Assembly (NCBI GenBank): GCA_002709525.1
Contig: PARE01000059.1
Coordinates: forward strand, 3,490-43,542
Reading direction: 5' to 3'
From: Magnetovibrio sp.
Lineage (GTDB): Bacteria > Pseudomonadota > Alphaproteobacteria > Rhodospirillales > Casp-alpha2
DNA: 40,053 bases
Shown: positions 1 through 8,213 of the stretch, piece after piece
Layout of the letters: each line of letters starts with the position of its first letter
How positions within the stretch are numbered: position 1 is the first letter of the stretch
Position numbers and translations under genes: made by a program
Notes under the pieces: generated by a model
What the model was told of the DNA's origin: nothing
Database searches by the model: none
Seen by the model: only the letters and a program-made list of their open reading frames with translations

Positions 1-4
1 AAGG

Positions 5-1744
5 TTAGCGGTTCGCGTCAGCGGCCGCTGCACCGTCGGCGTATTCGCAAATCACATTTAGCACTGCCTGGCGTTTCTCCACATCGAGGGCATACAGGGC
101 GCGCTCCAGCGCATCTGGCAGATCCGCGGAGTTTTTTACGCTCTCTGAAAAGCCGCCTGACGCCTCGACCACATGCTCGAACCGTGGCGACGGTTTTAAG
201 TGTGTTAACGGGGCGTCGTTGGACCGGGACGCGGCGCCGCTTGGGTACATACTCAGTGTCGCGCGTCTTACTGCGCCCCACATGGCGTTGTTGACGATGA
301 TGGTCAGAATTGGCAGGCCTAGGGCCTCGCATACGAAATGGGCTGGAGTTGGGTTGCCAAACATATAGCTTCCGTCGCCGACCACGGCTATCACGCGCCG
401 GTCCGGGTTGGCTAGCTTTAGGCCGATGCTCTCGCCAAGGCCCCATCCAAGCCCGCCCGCAGGGCTCAGGCCAAAGTGGCAACCTGGATTTGGAAAATCC
501 AAAAGGTGCATGGGAAATACCATCTCCGTCACTACAAGATCTTCCGGTCCCTTGGCCGCGTTCAGGCAATGTGCGATCCATGGTGTGGTAGATAAGGATT
601 TCATGGATGCCGCTCGGACTGCCTTCGATCTTATTTCCCTCAGGCTTGCTTGTGCGGCATTAACCATCTTGCGCCGCTCTGCCACATAGGGTGACGGACC
701 GCGCTTGGATAGGACGGCGTCCAGTCCGGCCAGTACCAGCGACGACTGGCCTGTGATTCCCAGGTGGCTCGGATAATTCCGCATGACGTAGTCGCTGAGC
801 AGCGGATCGGGGCCGATGTGCACGACGCGGGCGTCGGGGTTTGGCTTGTGCAGTTGAGGCAACCACGGGGCATCGCTATCCACAACTATGATAAGATCCG
901 CTGACTCGACGTGTGCGCCCACCTCAAAGCCGATGTGCCAGGGATGGTTGGACGGAATCGGGGAGTGGCGGGGGCGGTAGGCGATCACCGGCAAGGCGTG
1001 CCTATCCACCAGGCACGCCAAGGTGTTCGCGTCACCAGTCCTTTGACCATACCCACCACAGATGATTAATGGGCGGGCGGCATCCGTAACCCAATCCGCG
1101 AGCTGTTCCAGGGCCATTGGGTCTGGCGCTGGTGGCGCGGGTCGTACCACCTCACATAGTTTCGCTGGAGATTTAGAGGTTTCCTGGGCCAGGATTTCTC
1201 GGGGTAGGGTCACGTAGGTCGGCCCGCGCGGCTCACTAAGCGCGATGGCCATTGCTCGGTCGACCACTTGAGTGACCTGATCTGCGGTGCGTAGTTCGTA
1301 ATCCCATTTAACCGTCTCGCGGACCATGCCGCCTTGATCGAACATTTCCTGACCCCAGTGGATGAAAACGTTGCGCGCACCGACACTGTCATACTCGGTT
1401 ATTGGCGTCCTCCCCGCGAACAAAAGGATTGGTACCTTATCTCTCGACGCATTGAAGAGACCGCAAATGGCGTTCGCAGTGCCTACGTTGACGTGAAGCA
1501 TAACTGCTTGGGTTCGGCCAGTCGCGTGATAGTAGCCATGCGCCATGGCAATGGCCAGGTTCTCGTGTGGCACGGCGATTGGCGTTGGTACCGGGCGGTT
1601 GGTTTCTCGGGCACGGCAGTATCCTTCGATAATAGACGGAAAATCAGTGCCCGCATTGCCAAACAAGTAGTCGACACCGTGCGCTCCTAGACGGGCAAGG
1701 AACGCTTCGGCAGCGGTGACAGGTTCAGCAGATGTCTGAGTCAT
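5..1744 (-). CDS. Thiamine-diphosphate-dependent enzyme (acetolactate synthase / benzoylformate decarboxylase superfamily)
   Basis: A complete 579-aa cytoplasmic protein of the three-domain ThDP enzyme family (N-terminal PYR, central, C-terminal PP domain). The catalytic Glu that activates the cofactor is at about residue 61 in PHENLAIAMAHGY. The ThDP/Mg-binding signature is GDGSY at about 456, followed by the paired Asn (VNNAMW) at about 485. The family covers acetolactate synthase, benzoylformate decarboxylase, oxalyl-CoA decarboxylase and many uncharacterised 2-oxoacid decarboxylases or ligases, and the sequence alone does not fix the substrate. No acetolactate synthase small subunit lies next to it, which argues against a housekeeping ilvB. 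The start is the ATG at 1744. It is transcribed away from the DEAD-box helicase, and weak promoter-like elements (a TATACC box) lie about 40 nt upstream. The neighbours do not identify the pathway. Confidence 0.9.
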   Translation of the reverse strand: MTQTSAEPVTAAEAFLARLGAHGVDYLFGNAGTDFPSIIEGYCRARETNRPVPTPIAVPHENLAIAMAHGYYHATGRTQAVMLHVNVGTANAICGLFNASRDKVPILLFAGRTPITEYDSVGARNVFIHWGQEMFDQGGMVRETVKWDYELRTADQVTQVVDRAMAIALSEPRGPTYVTLPREILAQETSKSPAKLCEVVRPAPPAPDPMALEQLADWVTDAARPLIICGGYGQRTGDANTLACLVDRHALPVIAYRPRHSPIPSNHPWHIGFEVGAHVESADLIIVVDSDAPWLPQLHKPNPDARVVHIGPDPLLSDYVMRNYPSHLGITGQSSLVLAGLDAVLSKRGPSPYVAERRKMVNAAQASLREIRSKAVRAASMKSLSTTPWIAHCLNAAKGPEDLVVTEMVFPMHLLDFPNPGCHFGLSPAGGLGWGLGESIGLKLANPDRRVIAVVGDGSYMFGNPTPAHFVCEALGLPILTIIVNNAMWGAVRRATLSMYPSGAASRSNDAPLTHLKPSPRFEHVVEASGGFSESVKNSADLPDALERALYALDVEKRQAVLNVICEYADGAAAADANR

Positions 1745-2100
1745 GATTGACGTTCCGGCGGTGTGGTAGATCTTATTACGGTATAATTTGCGAGGGTGGT
1801 TGTCGAAAATGCGTTCCGCGGAAACGGTCCAAGGCTGCTCGCGTTTCCTTGAATTGCAGTGTCCAGCATCACGATCGTTTCCTTGGCCAAATTCTGGAAA
1901 TCCAATTGAGGGCTCGGAGCGTGTTCGTTGAAGTGAGATACCTTATTGAGATGTCTCAAAATCCATCAATACAAGAACTTTGGTTGAGGTAATGTGACTC
2001 AAAGTACCTTGTCGATGCCGCATTGCACAAAATAAAAAGTTGACAGGTAGGAGCATCGCGCGCAAGAGGGTGCCATTAATTGTCTTGCGATCGCGCGAGA
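1745..2100. other. Intergenic region between divergent genes, no gene recognised
   Basis: This is the upstream half of a roughly 500-nt gap between the ThDP enzyme (minus) and the helicase (plus). Short open frames here show no family resemblance. A TTGACA hexamer at 2040-2045 could be a -35 element for the helicase transcript, but no good -10 follows at 17 nt. The region probably holds the two divergent promoters. Confidence 0.4.
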
Positions 2101-2247
2101 CGCCGTCAAGACTATTTTCTGCGGCGTGGTTCCCTTAGACAATCAACAAGCAACATTCCCAACCGGCCGCGCCCGGGAAGGGAAGAATAGCCAAGAGCTA
2201 TTGGCCAAGGAAACGCCGCCGCTCTTGTCACAAGGATATAATTGAAA
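2101..2247 (+). promoter_or_regulatory. Candidate structured 5' leader of the DEAD-box helicase gene
   Basis: The 147 nt before the helicase can form nested stems. TTCCC at 2130-2134 pairs with GGGAA at 2180-2184, enclosing TTCCC 2156-2160 with GGGAA 2175-2179. Upstream, CGCCG 2101-2105 can pair with CGGCG 2122-2126. A near-palindrome, CCAAGAGCTATTGG, lies at 2191-2204. The ribosome binding site AAGGA is at 2232-2236. Cold-shock RNA helicase genes often carry long regulated leaders, so a thermosensitive or autoregulated leader is plausible. The structure is inferred by eye only. Confidence 0.35.
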
Positions 2248-3540
2248 ATGACTGAACTCTTGTTCACGGATCTCGGCTTAGCCGAACCGGTCCAGCGTGC
2301 AGTGCAGGCGCGTAACCACATCACGCCGACGCCAATTCAGGCCCAGGCCATTCCGAAGCTCTTGAAGGGTCGCGATATGCTTGGCATCGCTCAGACTGGC
2401 ACGGGTAAAACTGCGGCCTTCGTGCTGCCCATACTGAGCCGCATTGCCCACAACCCGCCGCCGAAGAGAGGCAGGCGCCATATTCGCTCTCTGATTTTGG
2501 CGCCGACCCGCGAGTTGGCGATCCAAATTGGCGATGACGTTCAGGCCTACGCAAAGACTCAACGCCTGTTTCAGGCTGTGATTTTCGGTGGCGTTAGCCA
2601 AAAACCCCAGGCGGAGAAGCTGAAACGTGGCGTCGATTTTGTTATTGCTACGCCGGGACGCCTTTTGGACCTCATGGGTCAGGGATACTTGGATTTTAGC
2701 CATCTGGATACAGTGGTCTTTGATGAGGCTGACCGTATGCTGGATATGGGGTTCGTCCATGATGTGCGAAGAATCATTAAGGTCCTGCCGGAACGTCGGC
2801 AATCTCTGCTTTTCTCGGCGACTATGCCGGACGCTATCGCACGGCTGTCGAGGGAGTTCCTTACCGATCCCGTCCGGGTAGAAGTAACGCCCCCATCAAC
2901 GCCCTTAGACCGCATCGTTCAGACCGTGCACCATGTGGAGAAGAGTATGAAGCAGAAGCTTTTGGTGGAGATACTTGCCGATGCAACTCTTGCTAAGGTA
3001 ATCATCTTCACCCGCATGAAGCACCGAGCCAATCGGGTTGCTGAATTTCTTAAAAAGGCCGGCATCTCGGCTGCCGCCATCCATGGCAATAAATCCCAGG
3101 GCGCGCGCCAACATGCCCTAAAGGCGTTCAAGGATGGCGGCATCCGTGTTCTGGTCGCAACCGACATTGCGGCTCGCGGTATCGATATCGACGGCATTAC
3201 ACACGTGATAAATTTCGAGCTTCCCAACGAACCCGAGAGCTATGTGCACCGTATCGGAAGGACGGGCCGGGCGGGTGCGTCGGGCGCAGCGGTGGCCTTT
3301 TGCGACGCCAGCGAGCGCGCCTACCTCATGGATATTGAGAAGCTTACTCGCGTCAGGCTAACGGTGGTTGGAAACGGCGTTGTCGACATGCCGGCACGAG
3401 GCAGAGAGGCCGGTGGTTTTCCAACCAGGCCCTCTGGCGCCCCTCAGAAGAAGCGCCGGCGCGGCGGCCAGAATAACACTCGTCGCGAAGTCCGCGCCTC
3501 CGACAAAGGCAACTTCGGCCAAGTCACTGCGGTCAGCTAG
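2248..3540 (+). CDS. DEAD-box ATP-dependent RNA helicase (RhlE-like)
   Basis: A 430-aa RNA helicase that unwinds structured RNA using ATP, probably acting in ribosome assembly, RNA decay or cold adaptation. The ordered motifs are all present: the Q-motif region (TPIQAQAIP), motif I AQTGTGKT, Ia PTRELA, II DEAD followed by RMLDMGF, III SAT, V ATDIAARGID and VI HRIGRTGRAG. The C-terminal tail (last about 50 residues) is rich in Arg, Lys and Gly, as in RhlE-type proteins, where it helps bind RNA. A TTG lies two codons upstream, but the ATG at 2248 is preferred because AAGGA (2232-2236) is 11 nt upstream of it. The gene converges with the GMC oxidoreductase and the two overlap by 8 nt. The preceding 147 nt may be a regulatory leader. 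The exact subfamily is not certain. Confidence 0.93.
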   Translation: MTELLFTDLGLAEPVQRAVQARNHITPTPIQAQAIPKLLKGRDMLGIAQTGTGKTAAFVLPILSRIAHNPPPKRGRRHIRSLILAPTRELAIQIGDDVQAYAKTQRLFQAVIFGGVSQKPQAEKLKRGVDFVIATPGRLLDLMGQGYLDFSHLDTVVFDEADRMLDMGFVHDVRRIIKVLPERRQSLLFSATMPDAIARLSREFLTDPVRVEVTPPSTPLDRIVQTVHHVEKSMKQKLLVEILADATLAKVIIFTRMKHRANRVAEFLKKAGISAAAIHGNKSQGARQHALKAFKDGGIRVLVATDIAARGIDIDGITHVINFELPNEPESYVHRIGRTGRAGASGAAVAFCDASERAYLMDIEKLTRVRLTVVGNGVVDMPARGREAGGFPTRPSGAPQKKRRRGGQNNTRREVRASDKGNFGQVTAVS

Positions 3541-5149
3541 ACCGATCGGCTTTGATAAAATCTGCCGCCTTCTCAGCGATCATCATGGTCGAAGCATAGG
3601 TATTTGCAGACGGGCAAGCAGGCATAATAGAGGCGTCGGCAACACGCAGGTTCTCCATTCCGTGCACTTTCAGACTAGAGTCGACCACGGCCATGGGATC
3701 TGTGGCCGGACCCATTTTGGCAGTGCCGCAGAGGTGCCAAGATGACGTGCCCACTTGGCCGGCGTAATCCAGACATTCGTCGTCTGTCTGAACGTCATCG
3801 CCGGGCATCGTCTCCAAATCGTAGTATTGGGCCAGAGGCGCTGCGCGCAGCAATTTTCTGGCTAGGCGCATGCCTGCTAACAGCACACGTCGGTCATGTT
3901 CGGCGCTGATGTAATTAGCTTGGATCTCAGGATATTCATCTGGGTCCGTGGATCTGGCGCGGATATAGCCGACACTCTCCGGTCGGTGCGGCCAAAAACC
4001 ACAGGTCATTCCTGGATAATCGTCAAGTACGCCTACGTAACCGGCCTTAAAACTGGCTGGTGCGAACACGCCCTGCAGGTCAGGCAAATCCAGAGTTTCG
4101 TTTGACTTGGCGAAGATGTGAATGAGAGAGGGCACGATTGCCAGGATATTGGGCCGCCCGGTTGCCCATCGCGCAAGCTGGCCTATCAGGCGTGGGCCGC
4201 GCGCGAGTTCGTTGATAGTGATTGAGTTCTTCACCTTGGCCACCACGCGGACGGAAAAGTGATCCTGGAAGTTTTCGCCAACGCCCTTAAGTTCGTGCAC
4301 TAAGTTAACGCCCAGGGATGCGAGAACGTCTGCCGAACCCACGCCGGAAACCTGAAGGAGCCGAGCCGTGTTCACCGTGCCGGAGGAGACAATAAGCTCC
4401 CGTTCAGCCATCATTTGGCGGATCTGACTACCATGACGATATTCCACGCCGATGGCCTTTTTGCCCTCGAACAACAGGCGCGTTACCTGCGCATCTGTGC
4501 GCAGGTCGATGTTTCCGCGTTTCAATGCCGGTTTAAGGTATGCATTAGCGGAATTATGTCGCCGGCCCTTGTGGATAAACCGCTGGAAATAGCCGACGCC
4601 CTCTTGGAGCTTCCCGTTATAATCATCGTTGCGGGGAATACCTTCGTGCTCGACGCCGTCCATGAAGGCTTCACAGACAGGATGGAACCAGTCCATCTCG
4701 GTGATCTTGGTGGGGCCGTCGGTGCCGTGAAACTCCTGCCGACCGGGTCGACCGGCCCAGCTTTCGGATTTCTTGAAATAAGGCAATACGCTGTCGTAGT
4801 CCCAGCCCGGGTTGCCCCGTTGAGCCCAGTTGTCAAAGTCGGCGGCTTGCCCCCGGTTGTAGACCATGCCGTTGATAGCGCCGGATCCGCCCAGCACGCG
4901 GCCCTGCTGCACGCTGACGGCGCGTCCCCCGGTTCGTTCTGACGGTTCCGTCCTAAACTGCCAAGTGTAGTTTGGGTTAAAGATCATTTTGATGAAGCCG
5001 GCCGGCAGGTGAATAAGGGGATGGCGGTCTGGAGGGCCAGCCTCCAAAAGACAAATTTTTACGTTGGACAGTTCACTGAGGCGTGTTGCAATGATCGAAC
5101 CGGACGCTCCGGCCCCAACAATGACGTAGTCAAAAGTGTCATTTGTCAT
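3533..5149 (-). CDS. GMC-family FAD-dependent oxidoreductase (choline/alcohol dehydrogenase-like)
   Basis: About 538 aa, a glucose-methanol-choline oxidoreductase that oxidises an alcohol to an aldehyde using FAD. The N-terminal Rossmann motif is DYVIVGAGASGSIIATRLSE. The GMC signature 1 region contains GGSGAINGMVYNRG, signature 2 contains SSGTVNTARLLQVSGVG, and the C-terminal active site contains SSWHLCGTAKMG (catalytic His) and CPSANTYAST (the second His/Asn position is Asn). The length matches BetA-type choline dehydrogenases, but no betaine aldehyde dehydrogenase or betI is nearby, so another alcohol substrate is equally likely. The open frame extends 39 codons further upstream, but the ATG at 5149 puts the FAD motif at the usual distance from the N terminus and has GAGAG upstream. 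Its 3' end overlaps the helicase gene by 8 nt. Confidence 0.9.
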   Translation of the reverse strand: MTNDTFDYVIVGAGASGSIIATRLSELSNVKICLLEAGPPDRHPLIHLPAGFIKMIFNPNYTWQFRTEPSERTGGRAVSVQQGRVLGGSGAINGMVYNRGQAADFDNWAQRGNPGWDYDSVLPYFKKSESWAGRPGRQEFHGTDGPTKITEMDWFHPVCEAFMDGVEHEGIPRNDDYNGKLQEGVGYFQRFIHKGRRHNSANAYLKPALKRGNIDLRTDAQVTRLLFEGKKAIGVEYRHGSQIRQMMAERELIVSSGTVNTARLLQVSGVGSADVLASLGVNLVHELKGVGENFQDHFSVRVVAKVKNSITINELARGPRLIGQLARWATGRPNILAIVPSLIHIFAKSNETLDLPDLQGVFAPASFKAGYVGVLDDYPGMTCGFWPHRPESVGYIRARSTDPDEYPEIQANYISAEHDRRVLLAGMRLARKLLRAAPLAQYYDLETMPGDDVQTDDECLDYAGQVGTSSWHLCGTAKMGPATDPMAVVDSSLKVHGMENLRVADASIMPACPSANTYASTMMIAEKAADFIKADRSS

Positions 5150-5428
5150 GTATTCTATGTTCTCTCGATGTCTGCCGTTCTCTGTAATAGCCGGTTGGTG
5201 AATTTTAGACAATTCTTGGTTTGTTTTGGTTTGCGAGTATTTTCTGCGGCTGATATTCGCGCACACAATGCAAATGAATGTCCTGGAGAGATGTTTGGAT
5301 ATGCCTTAGACGCATGGCCTGACCATCATAGCGCAGCTTGCTAAAATTGCCTTTCGTGCCCGGGGGCGATAGGTTATGTAAGGTTTTGTACCTGGGCGCC
5401 AGTAATAGTTTTGAGAAGGATGTTATAC

Positions 5429-5818
5429 ATGGCTCGAATTGCTGTTTATGAACCCGCCGGCTGCTGTTCCACCGGTGTATGTGATCCCGCCACCAGCGAC
5501 GCAATGGCGCAGTTTGCCTCCGCCATGGAAGGCCTGAACCAGCAAGGCGTGGATGTAGAACGTTTTGAGCTCTCAAGCCGCCCTGACGCTTTTGCGTCTA
5601 ATGAGGCGGTTAAGGCCGCACTGGAAAGCGACGGTGTGGATTGCCTGCCGCTGATCATGGTCGACGGTGAAATCGTGTCCAAGGGTATGTATCTGGATAA
5701 GGATGCGTTGGGTGCCAAGGTTGGTATTGAAATAGCTGCTGCTGTGCAGTCGTGTTGCGGCCCCTCTGATGTCAAGGCCGAAGCCAAGGAAGAAGAAACT
5801 AGCGCCTGCTGCAGTTAA
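5429..5818 (+). CDS. arsD: Arsenite metallochaperone ArsD
   Basis: A 129-aa cytosolic protein that passes As(III)/Sb(III) to the ArsA ATPase and can weakly repress ars operons. The functional cysteines C12, C13 and C18 (GCCSTGVC) fall exactly at the positions known for the E. coli plasmid ArsD. Two further vicinal pairs, C109-C110 and C127-C128, lie near the C terminus, as in the longer ArsD forms. The start is the ATG at 5429, which has AGAAGGA 9 nt upstream. An upstream TTG (5411) and ATG (5420) are in frame but overlap that ribosome site. arsA follows 11 nt after the stop, so the two are surely cotranscribed. No arsR, arsB, acr3 or arsC is visible in the window, which is unusual. Confidence 0.95.
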   Translation: MARIAVYEPAGCCSTGVCDPATSDAMAQFASAMEGLNQQGVDVERFELSSRPDAFASNEAVKAALESDGVDCLPLIMVDGEIVSKGMYLDKDALGAKVGIEIAAAVQSCCGPSDVKAEAKEEETSACCS

Positions 5819-5829
5819 GGAAGTCTCTC

Positions 5830-7575
5830 ATGCATGTCCTCGAGCACCCGACCCCGACGCTTTTTTTTACAGGCAAGGGAGGCGTTGGTAAGACTTCGCT
5901 ATCTTGCGCCACCGCCGTAGCTCTGGCTGATCGCGGCAAAAACGTGCTGTTGGTCTCAACGGACCCGGCCTCCAACATTCATGAGGTATTCGGTCAAGAC
6001 ATAGGTACTGATCCAACGCCGATCACGGATGTCGACGGTTTGAAGGCCATGAACGTAGACCCGGAGGCCGCTGCCGAGGCTTATCGGGAACGCGTCGTCG
6101 GCCCCTACCGTGGCGTATTGCCGGATTCTGCTATCCAGAGCATCGAAGAACAGTTCGCCGGTGCCTGCACAGTTGAGATCGCCGCATTTGACGAGTTCGC
6201 GAAGTTGTTGGCTAATGAGGACGTGACCGCTGACTTCGATCATGTGGTTTTTGATACCGCGCCTACGGGGCATACTCTGCGTCTTTTGACCCTGCCCACG
6301 GCCTGGACAGGTTTCATCGAGGATGCCGCGGCTGGGACATCGTGCATCGGGCCGTTAGAAGGTATGAAGCAGCAGCGCTCGTTGTACGAGGGCGCGGTAA
6401 ATGCGCTCGCGAACAAGCATGAAACCACCCTGGTCCTGGTGACGCGGCCGGACCGGGCAGCCGTGGATGAAGCCGCGCGCACCAGTGAGGAACTGGCCGA
6501 GATAGGTATCCGTAACCAGGCATTGGCCGTGAACGGTGTGTTCAAAGCGCATGACACCAGCGACATCGTGGCCGTAGCCATGGAGCGACGTGGTGGTGCT
6601 GCGTTGAGGGAATTACCGGCAGCGTTGGCGAGCTTAAAACGGCGCGACTTGCCGTTGAAGTCTGGTCAGGTCTTGGGCGTTGCGTCGCTTCGTTCGTTGC
6701 TTGCTGACCAGGATCTAAAGCCGGTTGAATCCGTTGATATGGTAGCCCTGCCAGAGAATCTGGATGCTCTTGTTGATGACCTGGCCAAGAAGAACCATGG
6801 CGTCATCATGACTATGGGTAAAGGCGGCGTGGGCAAGACTTCGGTGGCTGCCTATGTAGCCGTAGCACTAGCGAAGCGGGGCCACAAGGTTCACCTTTCA
6901 ACGACCGATCCTGCTGCTCATGTAGCCCAGACGGTGACGGACATTCCCGACAATCTGGAAATTGGCCGCATCGATCCGGAGATTGAGGTTGAGAAATACC
7001 GCGAAGAAGTAATGTCCACCACCGGTGCGAACTTGGATGAAACTGGTCTGGCGCTATTGGAAGAGGATCTGAGCTCGCCTTGCACGGAAGAGATCGCCGT
7101 GTTCCGAGCCTTCGCCCGCACGGTGCACGAAGCCACGGATAGTATCGTCGTCATGGACACAGCGCCCACGGGTCATACCATTCTTCTTCTGGATGCGGCG
7201 GAGAGCTATCACCGTGAAGTGGGTCGCCTGACGGACGGTGTGCCGGAGGCTGTGGCAAACCTTTTGCCTCGCCTACGTGACCCGGACTTTACTCGCGTGC
7301 TGATCTGTACGGTTCCGGAAGCTACTCCCGTTCATGAAGCCGCCGATCTGCAACGTGATCTTCAGCGCGCGGGCATGGACCCGACAGCCTGGGTGATCAA
7401 TATGTCACTCGCGCCTTTAAGCGTAACGGACCCTATTTTGGTTGCGCGTAAGGGCCAGGAAGCTCGCTATATAGCGGAAGTGATTAACGATCATGCGACG
7501 CGTGCCGCTCTGGTACCATGGAGGGAAGACTCGGTCTGGGGCATGACCGACGTCACGGCTAGCGACGCGGCCTGA
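5830..7575 (+). CDS. arsA: Arsenite-stimulated pump ATPase ArsA
   Basis: A 581-aa full-length ArsA with two homologous ATPase halves. The Walker A motifs are TGKGGVGKTS at about 14-23 (A1) and MGKGGVGKTS at about 329-338 (A2). The Get3/ArsA signature DTAPTGHT occurs once in each half. The three metalloid-binding cysteines are all kept: C113 (GACTVE), C172 (TSCIGP) and C418 (SSPCTEE), matching C113/C172/C422 of the E. coli enzyme. ArsA energises export of arsenite or antimonite through ArsB or Acr3, accepting the metalloid from ArsD. A good AAGGA ribosome site lies 8 nt before the ATG. Because all catalytic and metal ligands are intact, the gene looks functional, although no membrane pump is encoded nearby. 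The partner is either elsewhere in the genome or this ATPase serves another role. Confidence 0.96.
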   Translation: MHVLEHPTPTLFFTGKGGVGKTSLSCATAVALADRGKNVLLVSTDPASNIHEVFGQDIGTDPTPITDVDGLKAMNVDPEAAAEAYRERVVGPYRGVLPDSAIQSIEEQFAGACTVEIAAFDEFAKLLANEDVTADFDHVVFDTAPTGHTLRLLTLPTAWTGFIEDAAAGTSCIGPLEGMKQQRSLYEGAVNALANKHETTLVLVTRPDRAAVDEAARTSEELAEIGIRNQALAVNGVFKAHDTSDIVAVAMERRGGAALRELPAALASLKRRDLPLKSGQVLGVASLRSLLADQDLKPVESVDMVALPENLDALVDDLAKKNHGVIMTMGKGGVGKTSVAAYVAVALAKRGHKVHLSTTDPAAHVAQTVTDIPDNLEIGRIDPEIEVEKYREEVMSTTGANLDETGLALLEEDLSSPCTEEIAVFRAFARTVHEATDSIVVMDTAPTGHTILLLDAAESYHREVGRLTDGVPEAVANLLPRLRDPDFTRVLICTVPEATPVHEAADLQRDLQRAGMDPTAWVINMSLAPLSVTDPILVARKGQEARYIAEVINDHATRAALVPWREDSVWGMTDVTASDAA

Positions 7576-7626
7576 ATCTCTGGAATTTTGAGGGCAAGTC
7601 TTCACGTTAAAAGGCTACTATCTATC

Positions 7627-7644
7627 TTATAAGCATGCTTATAA
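7627..7644. promoter_or_regulatory. Perfect 18-bp palindrome, probable MarR operator
   Basis: TTATAAGCATGCTTATAA reads identically on both strands and lies 56 nt before the marR start codon. It contains a TATAAT hexamer at its right edge (7640-7645). A related imperfect copy, GTAAGCATATAAC, follows at 7664-7676. MarR-family repressors bind palindromes of this size in their own promoters, so autorepression of the marR-hlyD unit is the likely role. This is inferred from position and symmetry. Confidence 0.65.
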
Positions 7645-7700
7645 TAATCGTGCATGTAATCGTGTAAGCATATAACTGATCGTTTCCCTTGGGATTGCGA

Positions 7701-8213
7701 ATGAGTGACAACCAATATTTTCTGGATCGCAGCCTAGGGTTTCTTCTAGGAGACGCTTCACGATTGCTGCGTAAGCGTTTTGATCGGTTGGCTCGCTCCT
7801 TCGGCATGACTAGGGCGCAATGGCGGGTCATCGCCGTGCTCCGACGCGACGAGGGCATAAACCAGACGGCCATGGCCGATATTATGGAGATCGAACCTAT
7901 TACCCTCGGTCGTCACATTGATCGGCTGGAGGAAGCGGGCTGGGTTGAGCGCCGTCCTGATCCAGATGACCGGCGTGCATGGCGCATTTTCCTTACCGAC
8001 AAGGTGCAACCGGTATTGGAGGAAATGGAAAATATTGCCATCGAGGTGCGTAACGATGCCATGGTCGATTTTTCCTCCATGGAGCGCGAGCGGTTCATCG
8101 ATGATCTGATCCGCGTGAAATCAAATTTGGCCGACGCGATTCGCCGAGACGCCCAGGAAGTCGATCGTGTCCCTGAGAAGACGTGGGCGGTGGGGGGGCG
8201 CCGCGATGGCTGA
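7701..8213 (+). CDS. MarR-family transcriptional regulator
   Basis: A 170-aa protein with the MarR winged-helix fold. It has an N-terminal dimerisation helix, a recognition region (MTRAQWRVIAVLRR, then NQTAMADIMEIEPITLGRHI) and the wing signature RRPDPDDRRAWRIFLT, a classic MarR hallmark. It probably represses the downstream membrane fusion gene and itself through the palindrome at 7627-7644, and is released by small phenolic or toxic ligands. The ATG at 7701 was chosen over an in-frame TTG at 7689, since it gives the usual MarR N terminus, although no strong ribosome site is visible for either. The gene overlaps hlyD by 8 nt (ATGGCTGA), a coupling typical of marR-emrA operons. Ligand and targets are unknown. 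Confidence 0.92.
   Translation: MSDNQYFLDRSLGFLLGDASRLLRKRFDRLARSFGMTRAQWRVIAVLRRDEGINQTAMADIMEIEPITLGRHIDRLEEAGWVERRPDPDDRRAWRIFLTDKVQPVLEEMENIAIEVRNDAMVDFSSMERERFIDDLIRVKSNLADAIRRDAQEVDRVPEKTWAVGGRRDG

Noticed and set aside
2278-2802. 174-codon minus-strand open frame
   Set aside because: Antisense to the DEAD-box helicase core, with no family likeness.
4415-4942. 175-codon plus-strand open frame
   Set aside because: It lies fully inside the GMC oxidoreductase gene on the other strand, has no recognisable domain and is a shadow frame.
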